A DNA stretch of 64,000 bases from Dryas octopetala (Eukaryota > Streptophyta > Magnoliopsida > Rosales > Rosaceae), in NCBI GenBank assembly GCA_963921425.1, contig OY992837.1:20972630-21036629 (forward strand). Reading direction: 5' to 3'. Within the stretch, counting starts at the first letter, position 1. Each line of letters opens with the position of its first letter. The position numbers and the translations under genes are program-made. Shown in pieces: positions 56,426 through 64,000 of this stretch. The notes beneath the pieces are model-generated. The model was not told the DNA's origin and did not search any database. It saw only the letters and a list, made by a program, of their open reading frames with translations.

Positions 56426-57631
56426 ATGCCTCCTCGACGTGTTCGTGTTCGATCGCGGAGGAATCAACAAAGAGTAGCTGAGGGTGCAGATGAGACTGCA
56501 CAGCGTCTTGAACAGTCGATAGATAGACTAGCAGAAGCAGTAACAACTACTGTGGATACTCACGGAGGTTCTGAAAATGATTATAGTATTCAGTGCGCCC
56601 GTAGACTTGGGGCCTCAGATTTTTCTGGCACCACTGATCTCAGCGTAGCCAATGAGTGGTTATTACGACATGAGAGGATTTTTGAGGTTATGGGATGTCC
56701 AGATGACCGAAAAGTCATTTTGGCTATTTTTCTTCTTGAGGGTGATGCCTATCAGTGGTGGGATTATGAGAAAATTGGACTTACTCCAGCCGAGATCACT
56801 TGGGACAGGTTTAGGAGAGCCTTCTATGAGAAGTACTATCCTCAAGTCTATATTGATGAGAAGAGGGCTGAGTTTCAGAATTTGAGACAGGGATCGATGA
56901 CAGTTGCTGATTATGAGAGGAAGTTTACTGAGCTTTCCCTATTTTGCCCAACACTTGTGGCAGATGAAGCGGAAAAATATTCGAGGTTTGAGGATGGGTT
57001 GAGAGAGGAAATTCGCACAGTAGTTACCGCAGCCATCCACCCCACTTTTACTTCCTTAAGAGAGGCCGCCATGAGGGTTGAGAGGTCTCTAGCAGACCGG
57101 AGTCGAGGTAAGGCGAAACGTCGCCATGATCAGAGTACCTGTGTGGGTGGCCCTAGTCAGGGACCATCCGAGAGAGGCAGTTTCAGCGACGGCTCTTCTG
57201 GGGGTGGTGAATTTAGATGTTTCAAACATGATTCTGGTGGTAATAGAGGATTAGGACATAGTCAGGGTTCCAGGTATCAGTCAGTGGGTAATTTAGCTTG
57301 TGACACAGGATACCCTGGTAGACAGCAGGGTAATCAGACCCGTACCCGTGGAACTTCACGTGCTCCATGCTGTAGCTGTGGTAGATTCCATAGTGGGCCT
57401 TGTTTGAAGGGTAACACTAGTTGTTTTCGTTGTGGACAGCCTAGACATGTTAAGAGGGAGTGTCCGACATTACTGCAGGGTGATGGTGGAGCCCAGAGTC
57501 AGGGACAGAGAACAATTCAGAACGAAGGTGCTGCATCTAGTAGTGGTGCTCAGTCCAGTCATATTGGTGAGGTGGAGGCCAGAGAGGTCAGTCAGGACAG
57601 CCCCGAGCCCAGGGTAGACTTTTTGCCATGA
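56426..57631 (+). CDS. Gypsy gag polyprotein, open frame, 401 aa
   Basis: ATG 56426 (MPPRRVRVRSRRNQQRVAEG) is chosen over an upstream in-frame ATG at 56408 because it begins the usual basic start of this gag type. It contains the Retrotrans_gag core (CPDDRKVILAIFLLEGDAYQ, FYEKYYPQVYIDEKRAEF, GSMTVADYERKFTELS) and a Gly/Ser/Arg-rich linker. The Cys/His region holds CCSCGRFHSGPC then a CCHC knuckle, CFRCGQPRHVKREC (about residues 331-344). The stop lies at 57629-57631, just where the frame would enter protease. The gag frame is intact over 400 codons while pol is gone; no other lesion is seen. Gag binds and packages the element RNA. Confidence 0.85.
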   Translation: MPPRRVRVRSRRNQQRVAEGADETAQRLEQSIDRLAEAVTTTVDTHGGSENDYSIQCARRLGASDFSGTTDLSVANEWLLRHERIFEVMGCPDDRKVILAIFLLEGDAYQWWDYEKIGLTPAEITWDRFRRAFYEKYYPQVYIDEKRAEFQNLRQGSMTVADYERKFTELSLFCPTLVADEAEKYSRFEDGLREEIRTVVTAAIHPTFTSLREAAMRVERSLADRSRGKAKRRHDQSTCVGGPSQGPSERGSFSDGSSGGGEFRCFKHDSGGNRGLGHSQGSRYQSVGNLACDTGYPGRQQGNQTRTRGTSRAPCCSCGRFHSGPCLKGNTSCFRCGQPRHVKRECPTLLQGDGGAQSQGQRTIQNEGAASSSGAQSSHIGEVEAREVSQDSPEPRVDFLP

Positions 57632-57800
57632 CCCAACAAGATGCTCATGCTTCACCAGACGTCATTATAGGTATGTTATTTATCTTTCGGGTATGGATGC
57701 TCGTATGTTTTTCTTTATGGACCCTGGCCCCCACACACTATTATTTCACGTAGTCTTGCTTTACCCGAGGATAGGATGTTGGTTTCCTTGGATTGTGATA
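57632..57800 (+). pseudogene. Gypsy protease start, frameshifted
   Basis: Directly after the gag stop the sequence reads TQQDAHASPDVIIGML, then shifts, and MDPGPHTLLF can be seen in place of the active-site region (normally DPGATHS or similar). Homology fades by about 57800. Confidence 0.65.
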
Positions 57801-60535
57801 TGGAGCTTATTTGGAAATGATTATATTTAAACTCTTGATAAATATTATGCTCTGAAACAATTTTGATAGAGAATCTCATTTGCGGATTTAAATACAAATT
57901 CTTTTGGAAGTTAAATTGAGACTTTATTTCATGGCTATTTCTTTTGAGGAACTAAAAGGATTAGTTTATCATCACCTAGCTTGAGAAATTTTCGTTATGG
58001 AAAAAGTGTGAGGAATTTGAGTTCATGCATGAATTTTAGTTGGAACGTTACATGTAAAGCTTTGAAAGAAATTATAATTATCTATTGTGAATTTGATAGT
58101 TGTAAAGTCCATTGATTTTTGTCCATGAGTTGTGTTAATTTGAGAACTCAGTATTCACAGGTACGAATTTTTTCACACCCACCCGAGAACCCAAAAACAG
58201 CGCGACCAAGTCCCACCGAACCCCCCTTCGCCGGCCCATCTCCAGGCGACCTGAGACCACTGGCGAGAGCAGCGCCGACACCTTTGTATTCTCCCTTTCG
58301 CCGTTTGGCCTCCACACGGGACAACTCGACTTCGCAAAGGACAAGAAGCCACCAACTTCCTTGCCGGATTCATGCCCCCTCCGGCCTCCAATCACTCCGA
58401 TTTTTGGTGTGTTTTTGTCCTCTCCTCATGGGCTTCAAAACCCATATGAAATTTTGTGTTTAATTTGAGTAATTGAGAAAGTTAGATTTTGGGGTTTAGG
58501 AACCCATTTTGGGTTCGCTTTGATTTCGGCATGTAGGAGGTGTTCTTGAGATGTTTTTGGACAATTCCCACCACTAGGAACCCCAATTGTTAATTAGAAT
58601 TGAAAAGTTTAACGAAATTTGAGAATTTTGGTGTTTTGTGTTTGGGGCTGCCCCTTTGGGCAGCTACGGCGGTGGGTCCGACCAACCAACCGTCAATTCA
58701 GTTATAAACATGAAATTGAGACCCTTATTGAGTTGATTTTGATTTTGGATAAGTTGAAATTGTTCGGAGTTGACGAAACCCCGATTCAAACACTTTCGGT
58801 ACCCAAACGACTCCCAAACGATATACCTCAGCCGAGGTATATTGTAGATAATTATTGGATTAAATGGATGGATTAAAAAGTGTGGGTGATGTTGAATTTG
58901 AGCCGGTAAGGATTTGAGTGTATGGGCGGCTTTAAGGCAAATAAGAAATTAACCGTTGAAAAATAAAACAGTTGAGCGGAACGTCTTTGATTTGCCGTTG
59001 AGACGAGCCTTGTCCAATGTTTTATTTCTTTATTTTATAGACGACACGATCAAGGCTTGAGACGATTCGGCGGAGGATCAAAAATAAATTCTTATTGTGA
59101 CTTGGACCTTTGGTTTGTGGATTTGTCTTTATGCATTTCATAATTTAAATTTCTACTATATATATATATTAAGGGTTGTTTGAGAAAAGCCAAACATTTT
59201 TCCCAAGGCTTGAATTTAAAGTTCTATTTATGCATGGATTACAAAGAGGTGTTTTAAATAAGGATTTGAGCAATTTGGTTATTATTTGAGTTCTATTGCA
59301 ATTGGAGAGCATATGATATGAAAGGATAGAAATTTCATTTATATTGAAGAATTTTGCTTTATGTTTATGGACCCAATGAAATATTTCTATTAATATTGTG
59401 TGGTTGAAAGTTGATGAATTATAATGATTTAGAATCATGGGTTGGTTAAGCATGCTTTGGGATTTGAGTTTGGTTAGGAAATCTGTGGAAGGTTTAGGAG
59501 AGGATTTAATATATGAGTAATGGAATGCGGTTTCAAACCGCCATGTGAGTACCCCCTTAGCAGGTACAAATTGGCTCTGCACTCGCCTAGAGACTACTTG
59601 GCGGTGTATGACATTGATATCAGTATTGACTCTGCATGTGTATGACAGTAAAAAGGCTCTGCACATGTATGACAGCACATGTATGACAGTATGTGGCAGT
59701 ATATGGCTCTGCATGTGTATGATAGTGTAAGGGCTATGCACATGCATGACGGTTTCCCTGTGGGTACTTGATTTAGTGTCAGTTTACTATTATGGAGCTT
59801 TAAGTATTTTTTGATTTATTTGAATTTTATTGAGTATTTTGAGATATGAGTTTACAACAGAAAAAAAAATTATAAGTATGATAGTTTATTTTGGCTCTGC
59901 GAGTACCTTGAGATCACTCGGGCTCATATGACGGCTTCTCTGTGAGTATCTATGTTAGTGTGCACTATTATTATTGCAGAGATTATATTGAGTATGTAAA
60001 AATTTCGTTAAATATTGAGTAATTGTGGTCTATTCGCACTCCTGAAAACGTGGAGAATAACTGATTTAGTCTACGGTTTGCTTTGGCTAATTTGCATCTT
60101 ATGGGTGAGTTTTCAAGGTTTGAGAAAAAGTTATAAAACTGGGGGTTGTGTTTCCAAGCTATAGAATATGGATTTTGAGAATACAAGTTTATCCGAAAAA
60201 GGCTTTAAGAAAAGAACATAGTTTTATGCTTTATTACATCCACTCACTGAGATTTTTTTTTTCTTTGTTTTGTTTTAACTTTCCCCCAAATAGTGGCGGT
60301 CGAGCTAAGGTGTCGAGGAATCCGTACCCAATCCCGAGGACACAATGTCCCTCTTGTAAATATTTGTACAAAATGAATGCCTTTAGTTGCGGCTCTGATA
60401 ACCTACTGACAAATGATGACTGTTTTTTATAAATTTCATGTTGGATGGGTTTGAGATCCTTGTTGGTTGTGGTTAGCGTGTTTGATGTTAAATAGAAGTG
60501 TATTTCCATGTTTTACAGGTTCGAATAGTCAAAAT
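57801..60535 (+). other. Non-coding interior of gypsy remnant, no pol
   Basis: No retroelement protein was found. The stretch 58160-58400 is GC-rich and leader-like. A diffuse short repeat (GGCTCTGCA(T/C)(G/A)TGTATGACAG) recurs at about 59625-59740 and in altered form near 59893. A C/T-rich block with GTGGCGGTCGAGCTAAGGTG lies at 60293-60312. It probably represents the 3' untranslated and/or LTR-derived part of the element. The longest minus-strand frame (59169-59747) has no recognisable domain. Confidence 0.5.
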
Positions 60536-60698
60536 TTTAAGGGAGACTCTGTTGAAATTTCAATAAAGTTTCCCTGATTTTGATTAAGGTTAATTGAAAA
60601 TAAAGAAATTAAACAGAAGATTTTGGGTTTAAAATGATCACTTCGGGTTTCAGGGTGGAATTCGGTGGCAGTCCTGTCACTTTATTCCTATAATACCC

Positions 60699-61149
60699 TT
60701 TGATATACTAAGTTACCAACTCAAACATCACCTACTAAACATTCTTTTTCACCCCCCTTAACTATCATTTCACCCACCTATTGTTGTCCAAATTGAAGAA
60801 AACGAATCTTATACCCATCCTATAATTCAATCATAAATTCTAAATTAAATCTCTAACATTTATATTCAATTTCTAAATTAAAATAAACATTAAAATAGAA
60901 CGAATTCTTGTTCTGAAACTATAAATAAATAAAAAGGGTTTAGTGTTTAGAATAATCATACATTTTAATAGATGTATGAGCATCAATCAAATAGTATCAT
61001 TGATTTTTAGTTTTGGTGACAAAATAGTATTAGGATTTATGAAAGAAAAGTATTATGGAAAAAGATGGGTAGGTGGGATGATAGTTAAGGGGGGTAGGAA
61101 GAGTGTTTAATAGGTGAGTGTTTGAGTTAATATATTAAAGAGTATTATA
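60699..61149. mobile_element. Foldback MITE (~450 bp)
   Basis: The left arm TATAATACCCTTTGATATAC ... CCCCCCTTAACTATCATTTC (60697-60772) has an inverse partner at 61070-61149 (gggatgatagttaaggggggt ... aatatattaaagagtattata). The arms are about 80 bp around an AT-rich centre. There is no coding sequence. A TA dinucleotide target would be compatible, but the duplication is not clear. Confidence 0.7.
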
Positions 61150-61556
61150 AAAATAATGGAAGGTAGGAAGAGTGTTTTTATATTTTTATTTTAAATTTAA
61201 TAGTGGGTGTAAAAATAAGGTGGGTGGAGAAATAGAACAGGCGTGTGGGAATATAAGAAATATATAATTAATTATTAAACTAATATAATTCTCAGACCAA
61301 TAACTAGTTGTTGGGCAGGCTTGCCAAAAGGCTTGTTCTATTACGTACATAATCATTTGTGTATAGCGTTTTGTACATGTATATGGTGAAAAAGAAAGAC
61401 AAAAAGAAATTAAAAAAAATGAAAGACAAAAAGAAAAAAAAAATGAAAGACCACTGCTATTCTCACACCCCCAAATTTCTCACCTCGCACCCCTATAAAT
61501 TTTTAACTTATATAATTTCTCTTTAAAGACTCCCTCAAATTCTCAAGATATCTCAT
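61150..61556. other. AT-rich spacer with inverted-repeat arm
   Basis: It contains the partner arm (61150-61285) of 56120-56250, then A-rich simple sequence (61380-61450). No gene is present. Confidence 0.55.
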
Positions 61557-62042
61557 TGTTCGTTTTAAATTTTAATACTCGCAGTGCACGAATCTATATA
61601 TAATATAGATGGCAAGCAAGGTCGATCCCACGAGGACTATTGTTGATCTTTAAATGATAATCCCAGTGCTAAAAAGAAACAAGAAAACAAGACACGAGTG
61701 GCTGCCAAAGTTGTCACGCCTAGGGCAGCTGCTCACTTGAAATAAACCGCACGCACACACACACGAATGGGAGGGAGTTTGTATGACTTGAAAACAGCAA
61801 ATTAATCCTAAACAAAAACTAAGATGCGTGACTAGCAAAGAGTATGAAACAACAAGTTATCTTGTGAAAATAGATTGATAGATGATACTAGGACTCTAGG
61901 ACTTTACCACTAGACCTCATATCTAATGTCATGGTGCAATTTCTGAAACCTTTAATTCCTATTGATGAATGCATTCGCATATTCACCTATGGCATAGCAT
62001 GAAATGCATGATTCCCCAAATGTATAAACTAGTGCATGGCGT
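61557..62042 (-). repeat. Athila-like LTR end fragment (minus strand)
   Basis: The plus strand starts TGTTCGTTTTAAATTTTAATACTCGCAG and contains GGTCGATCCCACGAGGAC (61620-61637), the same kind of U5-end motif as in the LTRs at 36498 and 42600-42673. In minus-strand terms this is the 3' end of an LTR. It abuts a gag-pol fragment at 62043, so the rest of pol and the LTR start were deleted between them. Confidence 0.55.
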
Positions 62043-64000
62043 CTACCCATTTAGAAAGCAATAATGGCTATGACCTGCAAGACGTTCCAACATCTGATCA
62101 ATAAAAGGTAATGGGAAATGGTCTTTCCGAGTACCTGAGTTAAGTTTCCTGTAGTCTATGCAGACACGCCACCTTGTCTGTACTCGAGTTGGCACCAGCT
62201 CATTTGCATCATTTCTGACCACTGTAACACCAGACTTCTTAGGAACCACCTGCACCAGACTCACCCATTTGCTATCTGATATGGGATAAATAATACCCAC
62301 ATCTAGCAACTTCAGCACCTCCTTCAGCACAACTTCCTTCATCACTGGGTTGAGTCTACGCTGAGCCTCTCTAGTCGGCTTAGCTCCATCCTCCAACAAT
62401 ATTCTGTGCATACACCTCGAGGGACTGATTGCCTTGATATCTGCAATACTCCACCCAATTGCTGTTTTGTGCTCTCTCAGCACTCTCAACAATTTCTCTT
62501 CTTCCTCTGCATTGAGGTTGGAAGCAATGATCACCGGTAATGTGCTTCCCTCACCCAAATAAGCATACTTCAGATGCTCAGGCAAATCCTTCAACTCTAG
62601 CTTAGGTGCCTGCAACACAGAGGGTACAAGTTTTGTATCAGAAACAGGTAAAGGCTCAAAAGCAGAAATATACATACCTGAACAGCGGGGTACGGCCTCT
62701 AAGTGAGCCAAAATGTTCTCAACCTGCTCATCCTCATGCACAGCCATAGGGCTATGAATCAAAGCCCTATCCAACGGATCACTGCTACAAGTCACATTAA
62801 ACACCTGTTGACAAACCAAATCCATAACATCCACCCTAAAGCACTCATGCTCATCACTGGGTAGTTTGAGTGCCTCAAACACTCTGAACTCAATGGTCTG
62901 TCCCTGCACATTCATAGTTAGTGTACCCTGTTGCACATCAATTTTTGTACCTGCAGTGGCCATAAAGGGACGACCAAGTATCAAGGGTAATTGTGCCTCA
63001 TACATAGGTACGGCCTCCATCTCCAAAACTAGGAAATCAGCCGGCAATATCAATCCATCTACTCTCACAAGTACATCTTCCAAAATTCCTCTGGGGTACT
63101 TAACTGATCTATCAGCTAACTGGATACTCACAGAGGTCGCCTTCAGCTCACCTAAATTCAGAGTCTCATACACAGAAAATGGCATTAAATTCACAGAAGC
63201 ACCTAAATCAAGGAGAGCTTTCTCAAATCTACAGTCCCCAATGATACAAGGGATAGTGAAGCTGCCTGGGTCCTTGAGCTTGGGGGGTAGCTTCCTCTGA
63301 AGCACTGCTGAAACCTCCTCCGAGACCTTCACTGTCTCGAACTCTTTGAACTTTCTCTTGTTTGTGCACAAGTCCTTGAGGAACTTTGCATACCTTGGCA
63401 CTTTCTTAATCGCATCTAGAAGGGGAATATTGATCTCCACCTTCCTGAATATCTCCATAACACCCTTCAGAGGGTCCTCTTTTTTAGCCTTCTGCAACCT
63501 GCTAGGAAAAGGAGCATGTATAGAAATCAACTTAGAAAGGTCAGATTGTACCTGAGGTAAGGGAAAACCCTTGGGAACTACCACATGGTTGCCTGAAGAT
63601 GGCACAGAAGAGTCTAAGGTACCCTTAACATGTTCGGCTATGATCTCAGGTGCATCTTCTGACTCGACACCTTCCTCCACAACTTCTTTCTCCTCTTTCC
63701 CAACTATCTTACCCCCTCTGAGAGTAATTGCATTCACCTGCTCATTGTTCTTGGGGTTAATGATCACTTGCCCTGGAAGTCTCCCTGGCTCTCTTTGATT
63801 CAGTGCGGTAGCTAACTGGCCCATTTGTTGCTCAAGATTCGCAATGGCCCTATCAGTCTTCTGCATATGTGTCTCTGACTTCTGAATGAAAGACTGTGTG
63901 CTCTGAGCCATGGATGCAATCAAATCTTCCAAGGACTTCTTCTGAGGCTGTTGTTGTTGATAGCCCTAATGTGCCTGATGTTGTGGAAATGAACCTTGAG
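62043..64000 (-). pseudogene. Athila-like gag-pol fragment, truncated inside RT
   Basis: The minus-strand frame (63932-62043, 629 codons) continues to the window edge but has an in-frame TAG at 63966-63968, in a Gln-rich stretch (GYQQQQPQKK). It contains the end of gag (NAITLRGGK, a hallmark of Athila gag), KFLKDLCTNKRKFKEF, protease (ALLDLGASVNLMPFSVYETL, LADRSVKYPRGILEDVLV, LILGRPFMATAGTKIDVQ) and the first part of RT (WRVCIDYRKLN, KDHFPLPFIDQMLERLAGHS). It ends at CFLNG with a stop, well before the YxDD active site. Everything from RT to the 3' LTR is deleted. The rest of gag lies outside the window. Confidence 0.88.

Larger units (their letters stand above)
56256..60690 (+). mobile_element. 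Chromovirus-like Ty3/gypsy remnant with gag only
   Basis: About 100 bp at 56262-56365 (TTTCCCT..., AAGGTTAATTGAAAA, GTTTCAGGGTG) recur in the same orientation at 60567-60665. The second copy follows a polypurine-like AAGGGAGACTC (60538-60548) and starts TGTTGAAATTTC, so both look like LTR beginnings. Between them are gag (56426-57631), a scrap of protease (57632-57800) and 2.7 kb without pol. RT, RNase H and integrase are deleted. The full LTR length cannot be determined. Confidence 0.6.

Noticed and set aside
59169..59747. 192-codon minus-strand frame
   Set aside because: It spans short repeats (GTGTATGACAG-type) and AT-rich DNA and has no recognisable domain.

Overview
The window looks like euchromatic DNA of a eudicot plant. 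It has intron-rich genes, an AT-rich background, and many layers of plant-type transposable elements: En/Spm-CACTA, Mutator-like foldbacks, and Ty3/gypsy of the Tat, Athila and chromovirus types, plus Ty1/copia. I cannot name the species. Only one host gene looks intact: a PTI1-like receptor-like cytoplasmic kinase with seven coding exons (16123-18410, +). A second host-derived locus, a NYN-domain (MARF1/limkain-type) RNase gene (43124-45312, +), keeps its NYN domain but runs in frame into a piece of a copia gag/protease.

Layout. 1-12475: CACTA element 'A' (5' end outside the window), with remnants of Tnp2, DUF4218, DUF4216 and a TnpA-like/Ulp1 protease gene. A second, non-autonomous CACTA of the same family (1001-6272, TSD GTG) sits inside one of its exons, carries a captured GHKL-ATPase-like gene fragment, and is itself hit by a MULE-type MITE. 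12476-15390: foldback MULE, AT-rich DNA, a CTGCAG-rich minisatellite and the kinase promoter. 15400-18560: PTI1-like gene. 18560-22433: AT-rich DNA, a PIF/Harbinger-type SANT fragment, and a gypsy LTR with gag remains. 22434-35132: CACTA 'B', inserted in that gag. It is more complete for Tnp2 but decayed, and it carries an ~814-bp foreign insert and a 1.86-kb MULE. 35133-42673: LTR-like DNA, an Athila-like 3' half (minus strand), and a solo-type LTR (plus strand). 43124-45570: NYN/copia chimera. 45668-56114: Tat-lineage gypsy element (minus strand) with an antisense accessory ORF, a 71-bp satellite-like array and one LTR, bracketed by two partial copies of one MITE. 56256-60690: gag-only chromovirus-like remnant. 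60699-64000: foldback MITE, Athila LTR end, and an Athila gag-pol fragment truncated inside RT (minus strand).

How the parts relate. Elements A and B are paralogues and can be read against each other. B supplies the empty site for the element nested in A. A supplies the uninterrupted reference for both insertions in B. Each lacks a different part of the transposase set, so neither looks autonomous. Nothing here is a defence island or operon-like system. The most unusual items are the gene-carrying CACTA nested in its own relative, the in-frame NYN-gag fusion, the foreign insert in B, and the accessory region and satellite of the Tat element. All calls come from reading the sequence and from family knowledge; no alignment or search was run.
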